The notes under the pieces are model-generated. The model was not told the origin of the DNA and did not search any database. It saw only the letters and a program-made list of their open reading frames with translations. Below, piece after piece: positions 22,134 through 34,905 of a stretch of DNA of 64,000 nt. Numbering within the stretch: position 1 is the stretch's first letter; every line of letters begins with the position of its first letter. Source of the stretch: Beta vulgaris subsp. vulgaris. Lineage: Eukaryota; Streptophyta; Magnoliopsida; Caryophyllales; Amaranthaceae. The translations under genes and the position numbers were made by a program. The stretch lies in assembly GCF_026745355.1 (NCBI RefSeq), contig NC_079206.1:6283044-6347043 (forward strand), in the 5' to 3' direction.

Positions 22134-25100
22134 ATGACCTCCAACCCGGGCCCACCAAGAACGGTCCAACCGGGTAGGATTCGGGTTCTAAAAGCGGGTT
22201 CAAACCCGAATGGGCCGGTGGTATACTGGATGTTCAGAGATCAACGGGTGAGAGATAACTGGGCATTAATCCACGCTGTTGATGAAGCCAACAAAAGAAA
22301 TGCTCCAATTGCAGTTGCATTTAACCTTTTTGAAAGTTTTAAGGGTGCAAATGCCAGACATTATGGCTTCATGTTGAGAGGTTTGAAGAATTTGCAAGCT
22401 TCTTTGTACAATTCCCTTAATATCCCTTTCTTCCTTTTTCAGGCAACTTTCTCTCTCTCTTCTCTTCTTCATTTTTTTATTCTTGGGTTACATTTATTTT
22501 ATACTAGTGTATTATCATTATGTCGTTTGTGGATGTCGCCTAGCTTAGTTGGTCAAGTCTTGTGAGGGGTGGTACCTAATACTTAGGGTCGAATATCGTC
22601 CACATCACTTGACTTGCTGTAGTGGCTCATTTGCACTAAGAAATAAGAATATTATAATGGAGATTCTGGATTATTTATAAAAGGGTGGTAGTAACATATT
22701 GGTAATTCATGTATCAAGTGTTTTTTTATCAAATGAAAAGGGTGACAATTGACATTGGTGGTTTTAGGCTATGTTGTCCCTGTGCCTTATATTCGCTTTC
22801 TTAAAGAAAAAATAGTTCCGATAAGTTAAGTTCATGGCTAATAAGTTCGAATGAGTGGTTTTGACCTTTTGTGTTGATAAGTTTAAATGAGTTTAGATAA
22901 GTTAAGGGCAAAAGGACTATAGGAGTTACCCCGAGTTAAAATTACAACTACGATAAGTTCTAATAAGTGCTATAATGTCAAATAAGAATTTATATGAACA
23001 GACATCTTAGCGATTGAGAAATGTGTTTGTTTAGTTAATTCTTTTTCTACAAATTTATGGATATAGAAACAATTGAATCGGATACTTTGTTTGTATGGCT
23101 ATGTAATGGGTAATATCCTAAGCATTTTCCTTAGAAGTTGTTTTTTTTGTGTTTTTGGTGAAAAAAGATTGCATAAGAGCCTAATACAATATTTGGATAG
23201 AATATGGGACTAATGCTAAAATAAAGTTGTTGCATTGCTTGTTGTTGGTGAAAATGCAATATTCTGCTCTGATGATCATCTGTGCACTAATTCATTTGTA
23301 CATATTCAGGGAGATGTTATAGAGATGATACCAAATTTTTTGGTAGAATGTGGGGCTTCTTTGCTGGTGACTGATTTCACACCGTTAAGGGAGATTCGAG
23401 GATTTAAAGATGAAATTTGTAAGAGAGTGGGTGATTCTGTGTCTGTACATGAAGTTGATGCTCACAATGTGGTACCTATTTGGGAAGCATCAAGCAAGTT
23501 GGAGTATGGGGCTAGGACTATTAGGAGTAAAATAAATAAGTTGCTTCCTACTTATTTGATTGATTTTCCAACCCTTCAACCTCCAAGTAGGAGATGGGCT
23601 TCTTCACCTCCTGCCATAGATTGGGATCAGCTCATTGAAGATCGTCTCAAGTAAGATTTTGTCGGATATAAATGCAGTTCTTCGGTCTATGTATTCTATG
23701 CATAACATGATTGCTAATAATACTATCAATTTTTTTCACTAGAAAGGGAGCAGGGGTGCCAGAAATTGGTTGGTGTGAACCTGGTGAAACTGCTGCATTG
23801 GAAGTTTTGAAGGGTAGCCAGAATGGGTTTTTAACAAAAAGGTTGAAGAACTATTCTACTGACCGGAATAACCCATTAAAACCAAGGGCCCTATCTGGAC
23901 TCTCTCCATACCTGCATTTTGGCCAAATATCTGCTCAACGTTGTGCCTTTGAGGCACGTAATGTCCGGAAAGTTGCTCCTGAGGTTTGTCCTATGAATCA
24001 TGATTAAGCACTTGAGTCGGATGATATACTTTCAGTTAGTAGATGCCATTATTCTATTGGCTTCATTTTGCTCAGAATATCCTGTGTCTCTTTATTTTCT
24101 TTATCCAATTTCAGCATTTAAAGTTTGATGCTATATCTTGGCTTATTGTTTCTGATTATGAAGGCAGTTGATGCGTTTTGGGAAGAATTAATTGTCCGTC
24201 GAGAACTTGCTGACAACTTTTGCTATTATCAACCTCACTATGACTCGCTTATGGGAGCATGGGAGTGGGCACGTAAGACATTGATGGATCATGCTGCTGA
24301 TAAGAGGGAACACCTGTACACGTAAGTAAAACACAAAAAAGAAATGTCATTTGGTTAAAGCTTGCTGATTTCTTTGTTACATGTCAGTATTGAATTGACT
24401 AGTAGCACTGCAGGAGGGAGCAATTGGAGAAGGCACAAACTGCTGATCCGGTAAGCTAACAGGTTTTATCTGCAGAAGTAAGCTTCTGTTTCATGTTTTT
24501 TTTCCGCCATTTGATGTAATGGCTATGATCAAACCATCTAAACATGTGCCTTTGCATTTACTTTTAAAAATCAACACTCATTGCATTGCTTCGTATAATT
24601 TTCAGCTATGGAATGCTTCTCAGTTGGAGATGGTTCATTTAGGCAAGATGCATGGATTTATGCGGCAAGTAACATTTTACTAGCAGAACTCTTAATATTT
24701 ATTGTCCGATTTATATATTTTGCTACATTAACATGTATAGTATCATCTTCACTGCTTCAGTAAGCATCTGATTTATTGCAAGTCCACATGTTAGAATTAC
24801 TAGGCATGTTTCCTAGGCTTTCCCTGTAGCTACGAGCTGCTTCAGACATCGGATGCTTGATTTTGCTAGATAAATGCTTCAAGAAGAAAACGCACTGAGA
24901 CATCATGACTGGCTTGTGCCTTTTTGTAGCACATCTCAATGTGCCTGGCAAGTAGTATTTATCTATGCTATGCTTTGTTTCTCAGTTGCTCTTAGTCAGT
25001 CATAAAGGATTTGTATGGTCTTCTCGTATCTTGTTTTTGCATTAATTTTCTGAATATGATAAATGACAAGCCTTTTCGGAGTGTTTTTCAAATGGAAATC

Positions 25101-26049
25101 TGGTTAATTGGGCTTCATCTGATGTGTTGGAATAAATCAAAGTTTAATACTATAATGGTAAGGTAGAAATTACATGCAATAGTTTGAGATGGGAACAAGG
25201 CTCTTTTCATCTTGGTCATGTTGTTGTGCACGAATCAACTTGCCAAAGTTTGGTTGGTATGGGTGGAATATCAATTTTGGAGCTAGATTGCTGTGAAAGT
25301 TTTGTCGCTTTTTTTATTTCCATCAGAACACATTTAGCTGGATTTTATAACCAACATAAATATGTAAGCAATATAAGGTCTGTTCTGTTAAATTTCCATC
25401 CAGACATGGGCTAAAAATCCTTGATTTGTTTTGATTTGTCGTGCTTCACTTAGGAATTAGGATAAACATTTTATGTGACTGAATTGATTATTTGCAGCAT
25501 GTACTGGGCAAAGAAAATACTTGAGTGGACAAGCGGACCTGAAGAAGCCCTTGCGATAGCGATCTACTTGAATGACAAGGTAACACTTATGCAATTTACT
25601 GTCAAATAAAAGAGTACAATTAAAACTTGTTTCTTAGTTCCTAATCAAAAAAAAAAAAAAAAAAAAAAAAAGCAACAACTTGTTTCTTAGTTCATTTTTG
25701 GTGTATGCAGTATGAGATAGATGGTAGAGACCCAAGTGGATATGTTGGCTGCATGTGGTCTATTTGTGGAGTGCATGACCAGGTATTGCTTCTTAGCCTT
25801 TTTGCTCGCCTATGTTCCTTTTTTTTTTAATGCCTTCCTGACTCATCTTTTCTTGGATGGTGTTTTTAGGGATGGCGAGAACGCCCAGTATTCGGTAAAA
25901 TTCGTTACATGAACTATGCTGGCTGCAAAAGAAAATTCGATGTCGATGGGTATATTGCATATGTGAAGAAGTTAGTTGTTGAGACCAAGAAACGAAAGGC
26001 TGAGACCGAGATCCCATCTGGTAGGAAGGAGAAAGAACCTCGTTGCTGA
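22134..26049 (+). CDS. PHR1: Class II CPD photolyase (deoxyribodipyrimidine photolyase), 9 exons
   Basis: Exons 22134-22442, 23310-23650, 23743-23983, 24164-24321, 24414-24450, 24606-24664, 25498-25579, 25711-25782 and 25870-26049 join in frame to 492 residues, close to the ~500 usual for plant class II enzymes. The enzyme uses blue/UV-A light and FAD to split cyclobutane pyrimidine dimers in DNA. Recognition rests on [20 protein letters not shown] at the N-terminus, [14 protein letters not shown], the [18 protein letters not shown] block and the class II signature [20 protein letters not shown]. The tail [18 protein letters not shown] is basic and could aid nuclear import. Seven introns are GT-AG. 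Introns 1 (donor GCAACT at 22443) and 6 (GCAAGT at 24665) need GC donors to keep the conserved frame. The gene appears intact. UVR2 is the Arabidopsis synonym. Confidence 0.95.
22537..22640 (+). mobile_element. Decayed tRNA-derived SINE in photolyase intron 1
   Basis: Contains a box A-like TAGCTTAGTTGGT (22542-22554) and a box B-like GGGTCGAATATC about 35 bp later, as in a tRNA gene, but no acceptor stem. No duplication was found. It is a different family from the 11-13 kb SINEs. Confidence 0.45.
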
Positions 26050-26670
26050 TACTGATACAGTGATACTGCTGTTCGAGTGCATTCATTTAGGCCAGGGTAT
26101 TTGCTTATTGTTATGTGACAATCTAGACTTAGGGTATGCCTCATTTTCTTTGGCAGAAAGATTAGTTTAGAGCTTTAACTTCTTAGCAATTTAAAGCGGA
26201 TGAAGCGCTAATGCCTAATAGTGTAGTTGACTGGCTAGCAGCACCACTTGAGCTAGTTACTTGCTCGCCTAGATGAGCTATCAGATGGTAGCCCTGCATA
26301 CAGGGATTGCTTAGTGACTTTTAACTAAACTGGTAATTTGTAAAGAATGGATGAGATCAAAGATTTCTTCTTTTGGGCGAAAGACTAATGCGTTGTCCTT
26401 TCCAGTTTTCACCTCTCAAAGAAAAAAAAAACTTAGGTTCAAACAAGGGATTAGTAAGTAATAAGTTTAGATATAGGCAAGTATACTATGCAAAAAGGGT
26501 CAATTAGTCTAGATCATAGTAAAATTCATCGTAATACGCAAGAAGGTTTTTTAGATAGAATATAACTTGAATAAATGTGTAGCTCTATGTGTATTTCATC
26601 TATCATTTTTGCATATCTCAAGAGAAATCTTTCTTTTGTTGGTGTTTCCTACAGGCTAGTAGCCTTGTAG
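26050..26670. other. Photolyase 3' flank
   Basis: Likely 3' UTR followed by AT-rich DNA. No other feature. The boundary with the tandem array is abrupt at about 26671, after ctagtagccttgtagg. Confidence 0.5.
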
Positions 26671-29600
26671 GGAAGTTAAATTCTTTTAACTCTCGAAAAC
26701 AGCCCTTAGGGGGTCAAGGGGGGAAGGCCGTATTAAAATGCAGTTATAAACTACAAAACCAAGAGCAACATTAACTACATAAGGATAAGATAAAGGTCCC
26801 CTTACTCTATTCCCCTCCTAAGGTCCGGGAATAGAACGGGGTTAAATAGCAACATTAGCTACAGGAAAGGAACGCCCTCATCCCATTTCTTAGCAGAAAT
26901 GGTACGGGCGGATAGGACAAGAACTACAATAACTACAGTTACAGTAGCTGCAGTAAAGATTAAAGAATTAAGTTACAGTTAATTGAATCAACTCAGTTGA
27001 AAAGAGAAGGATAACTCTGTATTTTGCAAATACCATAAGTGACCAATGAACCTTACTGATGCAAGACTCCCTGGCTAAGGATCTCTTTAGCTTGAAGGTG
27101 CAATGAAGAAATCGCATTTTCGCGATCTCGAATGCGATATCCGTTAGCTCAGTAAGACAAGACGGCATTGGTTGCCGCGGTATAAAATGACTAAGACGAC
27201 AAACCCGGAACTCAGGAGAGCTTTATATATTTTATATAAGCCCGGGGTAGGATCGGAACCACCTGTGTGATGCAGGCCGAGACCTACTCGTTTTTCGGGG
27301 TTTTACACTTTTATACTAAGGCGTGAAAAGACTCAAGACGGAGGAGTTGTGACCTCCTATAAGCTTGAGACACCTTCACATGCTATACTGCTCACGACGG
27401 TGGCTCCATACGGTATCAAAAAATCCCATGAGCATGAGAAGAAAAGAAAAAAAATTTAAAATTTTCGCCGATTTTTCGGAACGCCCTAATTTAATTTCCT
27501 TACGGAAATTGAACGGGCGAGCAAAGGGGATAAAATCCCCCTGTGACCCCCTTTCGGCCTTCCCCCTTGACCCCTAAGGGGGAACCGAACAGAAGCAATT
27601 GTTGACTGCCCTTGCCCCCTTTCTCTGCCTTTTTGGAGTACGAGAAAGGGGCGGGGGCAGAAATAAAGCAACCGGAATCGTTCAATACAATAAGATCATA
27701 AGACTTCCTCTACTTATTGATCAAGTACGAACTACTCGCTTTTAACCTTTTAAGGAAGTCCTTTTGTTACTAGCTTCTTCATAAACGTTCGGGAGCCTTT
27801 CGAGGGCTCCCTCACTTCTTGGAAAGCAGTAGCAACAGGCTCAATACAATACAATCTCTTATAATATAACTAACGAGAAGTTAAATTCTTTTAACTCTCG
27901 AAAACAGTAAACTTCGCATTTTTAAATCCATACAATATTTTCAAATGGCTCATGGGATACCGGTGGTGAACTAGAGAAGTAGGCAGCCCTCGGGGGGGCG
28001 TGCTGCATTGCATTTTAATAGGAAGTTAGAGCATTAAATTACAGTTATAAACTACAAAACCAAGAGCAACATTAACTACATAAGGATAAGATAAAGGTCC
28101 CCTTACTCTATTCCCCTCCTAAGGTCCGGGAATAGAACGGGGTTAAATAGCAACATTAGCTACAGGAAAGGAACGCCCTCATCCCATTTCTTAGCAGAAA
28201 TGGTACGGGCGGATAGGACAAGAACTACAATAACTACAGTTACAGTAGCTGCAGTAAAGATTAAAGAATTAAGTTACAGTTAATTGAATCAACTCAGTTG
28301 AAAAGAGAAGGATAACTCTGTATTTTGCAAATACCATAAGTGACCAATGAACCTTACTGATGCAAGACTCCCTGGCTAAGGATCTCTTTAGCTTGAAGGT
28401 GCAATGAAGAAATCGCATTTTCGCGATCTCGAATGCGATATCCGTTAGCTCAGTAAGACAAGACGGCATTGGTTGCCGCGGTATAAAATGACTAAGACGA
28501 CAAACCCGGAACTCAGGAGAGCTTTATATATTTTATATAAGCCCGGGGTAGGATCGGAACCACCTGTGTGATGCAGGCCGAGACCTACTCGTTTTTCGGG
28601 GTTTTACACTTTTATACTAAGGCGTGAAAAGACTCAAGACGGAGGAGTTGTGACCTCCTATAAGCTTGAGACACCTTCACATGCTATACTGCTCACGACG
28701 GTGGCTCCATACGGTATCAAAAAATCCCATGAGCATGAGAAGAAAAGAAAAAAAATTTAAAATTTTCGCCGATTTTTCGGAACGCCCTAATTTAATTTCC
28801 TTACGGAAATTGAACGGGCGAGCAAAGGGGATAAAATCCCCCTATGACCCCCCCTTTCGGCCTTCCCCCCTTGACCCCCTAAGGGGGAACCGAACAGAAG
28901 CAATTGTTGACTGCCCCTTGCCCCCTTTCTCTGCCTTTTTGGAGTACGAGAAAGGGGCGGGGCAGAAATAAAGCAACCGGAATCGTTCAATACAATAAGA
29001 TCATAAGACTTCCTCTACTTATTGATCAAGTACGAACTACTCGCTTTTAACCTTTTAAGGAAGTCCTTTTGTTACTAGCTTCTTCATAAACGTTCGGGAG
29101 CCTTTCGAGGGCTCCCTCACTTCTTGGAAAGCAGTAGCAACAGGCTCAATACAATACAATCTCTTATAATATAACTAACGAGAAGTTAAATTCTTTTAAC
29201 TCTCGAAAACAGTAAACTTCGCATTTTTAAATCCATACAATATTTTCAAATGGCTCATGGGATACCGGTGGTGAACTAGAGAAGTAGGCAGCCCTCGGGG
29301 GGGACTGTGCTGCATTGCATTTTAATAGGAAGTTAGAGCATTAAATTACAGTTATAAACTACAAAACCAAGAGCAACATTAACTACATAAGGATAAGATA
29401 AAGGTCCCCTTACTCTATTCCCTCCTAAGGTCCGGGAATAGAACGGGGTTAAATAGCAACATTAGCTACAGGAAAGGAACGCCCTCATCCCATTTCTTAG
29501 CAGAAATGGTACGGGCGGATAGGACAAGAACTACAATAACTACAGTTACAGTAGCTGCAGTAAAGATTAAAGAATTAAGTTACAGTTAATTGAATCAACT

Positions 29601-32600
29601 CAGTTGAAAAGAGAAGGATAACTCTGTATTTTGCAAATACCATAAGTGACCAATGAACCTTACTGATGCAAGACTCCCTGGCTAAGGATCTCTTTAGCTT
29701 GAAGGTGCAATGAAGAAATCGCATTTTCGCGATCTCGAATGCGATATCCGTTAGCTCAGTAAGACAAGACGGCATTGGTTGCCGCGGTATAAAATGACTA
29801 AGACGACAAACCCGGAACTCAGGAGAGCTTTATATATTTTATATAAGCCCGGGGTAGGATCGGAACCACCTGTGTGATGCAGGCCGAGACCTACTCGTTT
29901 TTCGGGGTTTTACACTTTTATACTAAGGCGTGAAAAGACTCAAGACGGAGGAGTTGTGACCTCCTATAAGCTTGAGACACCTTCACATGCTATACTGCTC
30001 ACGACGGTGGCTCCATACGGTATCAAAAAAATCCCATGAGCATGAGAAGAAAAGAAAAAAAATTTAAAATTTTCGCCGATTTTTCGGAACGCCCTAATTT
30101 AATTTCCTTACGGAAATTGAACGGGCGAGCAAAGGGGATAAAATCCCCCCTGTGACCCCCCTTTCGGCCTTCCCCCCTTGACCCCCTAAGGGGGAACCGA
30201 ACAGAAGCAATTGTTGACTGCCCCTTGCCCCCTTTCTCTGCCTTTTTGGAGTACGAGAAAGGGGCGGGGGCAGAAATAAAGCAACCGGAATCGTTCAATC
30301 AATAAGATCATAAGACTTCCTCTACTTATTGATCAAGTACGAACTACTCGCTTTTAACCTTTTAAGGAAGTCCTTTTGTTACTAGCTTCTTCATAAACGT
30401 TCGGGAGCCTTTCGAGGGCTCCCTCACTTCTTGGAAAGCAGTAGCAACAGGCTCAATACAATACAATCTCTTATAATATAACTAACGAGAAGTTAAATTC
30501 TTTTAACTCTCGAAAACAGTAAACTTCGCATTTTTAAATCCATACAATATTTTCAAATGGCTCATGGGATACCGGTGGTGAACTAGAGAAGTAGGCAGCC
30601 CTCGGGGGGGACTGTGCTGCATTGCATTTTAATAGGAAGTTAGAGCATTAAATTACAGTTATAAACTACAAAACCAAGAGCAACATTAACTACATAAGGA
30701 TAAGATAAAGGTCCCCTTACTCTATTCCCCTCCTAAGGTCCGGGAATAGAACGGGGTTAAATAGCAACATTAGCTACAGGAAAGGAACGCCCTCATCCCA
30801 TTTCTTAGCAGAAATGGTACGGGCGGATAGGACAAGAACTACAATAACTACAGTTACAGTAGCTGCAGTAAAGATTAAAGAATTAAGTTACAGTTAATTG
30901 AATCAACTCAGTTGAAAAGAGAAGGATAACTCTGTATTTTGCAAATACCATAAGTGACCAATGAACCTTACTGATGCAAGACTCCCTGGCTAAGGATCTC
31001 TTTAGCTTGAAGGTGCAATGAAGAAATCGCATTTTCGCGATCTCGAATGCGATATCCGTTAGCTCAGTAAGACAAGACGGCATTGGTTGCCGCGGTATAA
31101 AATGACTAAGACGACAAACCCGGAACTCAGGAGAGCTTTATATATTTTTATATAAGCCCGGGGTAGGATCGGAACCACCTGTGTGATGCAGGCCGAGACC
31201 TACTCTTTTTCGGGGTTTTACACTTTTATACTAAGGCGTGAAAAGACTCAAGACGGAGGAGTTGTGACCTCCTATAAGCTTGAGACACCTTCACATGCTA
31301 TACTGCTCACGACGGTGGCTCCATACGGTATCAAAAAAATCCCATGAGCATGAGAAGAAAAGAAAAAAAATTTAAAATTTTCGCCGATTTTTCGGAACGC
31401 CCTAATTTAATTTCCTTACGGAAATTGAACGGGCGAGCAAAGGGGATAAAATCCCCCCTGTGACCCCCTTTCGGCCTTCCCCCCTTGACCCCCTAAGGGG
31501 GAACCGAACAGAAGCAATTGTTGACTGCCCCTTGCCCCCTTTCTCTGCCTTTTTGGAGTACGAGAAAGGGGCGGGGGCAGAAATAAAGCAACCGGAATCG
31601 TTCAATACAATAAGATCATAAGACTTCCTCTACTTATTGATCAAGTACGAACTACTCGCTTTTAACCTTTTAAGGAAGTCCTTTTGTTACTAGCTTCTTC
31701 ATAAACGTTCGGGAGCCTTTCGAGGGCTCCCTCACTTCTTGGAAAGCAGTAGCAACAGGCTCAATACAATACAATCTCTTATAATATAACTAACGAGAAG
31801 TTAAATTCTTTTAACTCTCGAAAACAGTAAACTTCGCATTTTTAAATCCATACAATATTTTCAAATGGCTCATGGGATACCGGTGGTGAACTAGAGAAGT
31901 AGGCAGCCCTCGGGGGGGACTGTGCTGCATTGCATTTTAATAGGAAGTTAGAGCATTAAATTACAGTTATAAACTACAAAAACCAAGAGCAACATTAACT
32001 ACATAAGGATAAGATAAAGGTCCCCTTACTCTATTCCCCTCCTAAGGTCCGGGAATAGAACGGGGTTAAATAGCAACATTAGCTACAGGAAAGGAACGCC
32101 CTCATCCCATTTCTTAGCAGAAATGGTACGGGCGGATAGGACAAGAACTACAATAACTACAGTTACAGTAGCTGCAGTAAAGATTAAAGAATTAAGTTAC
32201 AGTTAATTGAATCAACTCAGTTGAAAAGAGAAGGATAACTCTGTATTTTGCAAATACCATAAGTGACCAATGAACCTTACTGATGCAAGACTCCCTGGCT
32301 AAGGATCTCTTTAGCTTGAAGGTGCAATGAAGAAATCGCATTTTCGCGATCTCGAATGCGATATCCGTTAGCTCAGTAAGACAAGACGGCATTGGTTGCC
32401 GGTATAAAATGACTAAGACGACAAACCCGGAACTCAGGAGAGCTTTATATATTTTATATAAGCCCGGGGTAGGATCGGAACCACCTGTGTGATGCAGGCC
32501 GAGACCTACTCGTTTTTCGGGGTTTTACACTTTTATACTAAGGCGTGAAAAGACTCAAGACGGAGGAGTTGTGACCTCCTATAAGCTTGAGACACCTTCA

Positions 32601-34758
32601 CATGCTATACTGCTCACGACGGTGGCTCCATACGGTATCAAAAAAATCCCATGAGCATGAGAAGAAAAGAAAAAAATTTAAAATTTTCGCCGATTTTTCG
32701 GAACGCCCTAATTTAATTTCCTTACGGAAATTGAACGGGCGAGCAAAGGGGATAAAATCCCCCCTGTGACCCCCCTTTCGGCCTTCCCCCTTGACCCCCT
32801 AAGGGGGAACCGAACAGAAGCAATTGTTGACTGCCCTTGCCCCCTTTCTCTGCCTTTTTGGAGTACGAGAAAGGGGCGGGGGCAGAAATAAAGCAACCGG
32901 AATCGTTCAATACAATAAGATCATAAGACTTCCTCTACTTATTGATCAAGTACGAACTACTCGCTTTTAACCTTTTAAGGAAGTCCTTTTGTTACTAGCT
33001 TCTTCATAAACGTTCGGGAGCCTTTCGAGGGCTCCCTCACTTCTTGGAAAGCAGTAGCAACAGGCTCAATACAATACAATCTCTTATAATATAACTAACG
33101 AGAAGTTAAATTCTTTTAACTCTCGAAAACAGTAAACTTCGCATTTTTAAATCCATACAATATTTTCAAATGGCTCAGGGATACCGGTGGTGAACTAGAG
33201 AAGTAGGCAGCCCTCGGGGGGACTGTGCTGCATTGCATTTTAATAGGAAGTTAGAGCATTAAATTACAGTTATAAACTACAAAACCAAGAGCAACATTAA
33301 CTACATAAGGATAAGATAAAGGTCCCCTTACTCTATTCCCCTCCTAAGGTCCGGGAATAGAACGGGGTTAAATAGCAACATTAGCTACAGGAAAGGAACG
33401 CCCTCATCCCATTTCTTAGCAGAAATGGTACGGGCGGATAGGACAAGAACTACAATAACTACAGTTACAGTAGCTGCAGTAAAGATTAAAGAATTAAGTT
33501 ACAGTTAATTGAATCAACTCAGTTGAAAAGAGAAGGATAACTCTGTATTTTGCAAATACCATAAGTGACCAATGAACCTTACTGATGCAAGACTCCCTGG
33601 CTAAGGATCTCTTTAGCTTGAAGGTGCAATGAAGAAATCGCATTTTCGCGATCTCGAATGCGATATCCGTTAGCTCAGTAAGACAAGACGGCATTGGTTG
33701 CCGCGTATAAAATGACTAAGACGACAAACCCGGAACTCAGGAGAGCTTTATATATTTTATATAAGCCCGGGGTAGGATCGGAACCACCTGTGTGATGCAG
33801 GCCGAGACCTACTCTTTTTCGGGGTTTTACACTTTTATACTAAGGCGTGAAAAGACTCAAGACGGAGGAGTTGTGACCTCCTATAAGCTTGAGACACCTT
33901 CACATGCTATACTGCTCACGACGGTGGCTCCATACGGTATCAAAAAAATCCCATGAGCTCAGAAGAAAAGAAAAAAAATTTAAAATTTTCGCCGATTTTT
34001 CGGAACGCCCTAATTTAATTTCCTTACGGAAATTGAACGGGCGAGCAAAGGGGATAAAATCCCCCCTGTGACCCCCCTTTCGGCCTTCCCCCTTGACCCC
34101 CTAAGGGGGAACCGAACAGAAGCAATTGTTGACTGCCCCTTGCCCCTTTCTCTGCCTTTTTGGAGTACGAGAAAGGGGCGGGGGCAGAAATAAAGCAACC
34201 GGAATCGTTCAATACAATAAGATCATAAGATTCCTCTACTTATTGATCAAGTACGAACTACTCGCTTTTAACCTTTTAAGGAAGTCCTTTTGTTACTAGT
34301 CTTCATAAACGTTCGGGAGCCTTTCGAGGGCTCCCTCACTTCTTGGAAAGCAGTAGCAACAGGCTCAATACAATACAATCTCTTATAATATAACTAACGA
34401 GAAGTTAAATTCTTTTAACTCTCGAAAACAGTAAACTTCGCATTTTTAAATCCATACAATATTTTCAAATGGCTCATGGGATACCGGTGGTGAACTAGAG
34501 AAGTAGGCAGCCCTCGGGGGGGACTGTGCTGCATTGCATTTTAATAGGAAGTTAGAGCATTAAATTACAGTTATAAACTACAAAACCAAGAGAACATTAA
34601 CTACATAAGGATAAGATAAAGGTCCCCTTACTCTATTCCCTCCTAAGGTCCGGGAATAGAACGGGGTTAAATAGCAACATTAGCTACAGGAAAGGAACGC
34701 CCTCATCCCATTTCTTAGCAGAAATGGTACGGGCGGATAGGACAAGAACTACAATAAC
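26671..34758. repeat. Tandem array of a hairpin-dense ~1.305-kb unit (6 copies + partial)
   Basis: Unit starts, marked by the hairpin GAGAAGTTAAA-ttc-TTTTAACTCTC, lie at about 26670 (first copy), 27875, 29180, 30487, 31795, 33100 and 34399; the last copy stops after ~360 bp. Later spacings are 1305, 1307, 1308, 1305 and 1299; the first copy is ~100 bp shorter. Copies differ almost only by 1-2 bp indels. In copy 2 perfect hairpins include CTATTCCC/GGGAATAG (28108-28135), CGCCC..CCATTTCT/AGAAATGG..GGGCG (28174-28211), CGCATT/AATGCG (28414-28437), GCTTTATATA/TATATAAGC (28521-28542), CGCCC..GGGCG (28783-28820) and GGGAGCC/GGGCTCCC (29096-29116). Every full copy holds the same 66-codon ATG-started minus-strand frame (e.g. 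26968-27168, 28269-28469) with no known domain. No standard gene or terminal repeat was recognised. The palindrome style suggests organelle DNA. Confidence 0.9.
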
Positions 34759-34905
34759 TTCGGCCAAGAGAAAACAGCGTTTATCACCATATTAGGTAGG
34801 AGGGCACGTTCTGTTACAAGGTGATGCCGTTTGGTCTAAAGAATGCCGGGGCGACGTACCAGCGAGCCATGACTGCGCTCTTTCATGATATGATGAACAA
34901 GGCAA
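34759..34905 (+). pseudogene. Ty3/gypsy reverse transcriptase fragment
   Basis: Follows the array directly. One frame reads GQEKTAFIT; after a frameshift the next reads GTFCYKVMPFGLKNAGATYQ then RAMTALFHDMMNK, the conserved RT region that precedes the YVDD catalytic box. It stops before YVDD. It is a different copy from the gypsy pol at 40.2 kb (KVMPFGLKNAGATY against RAMPFGLKNAGATF). Confidence 0.82.

Noticed and set aside
26968..27168. The 66-codon minus-strand frame repeated identically in every array copy as a conserved gene
   Set aside because: The surrounding non-coding DNA is just as identical, so identity gives no evidence of selection on the protein. No domain, signal or start context supports translation.
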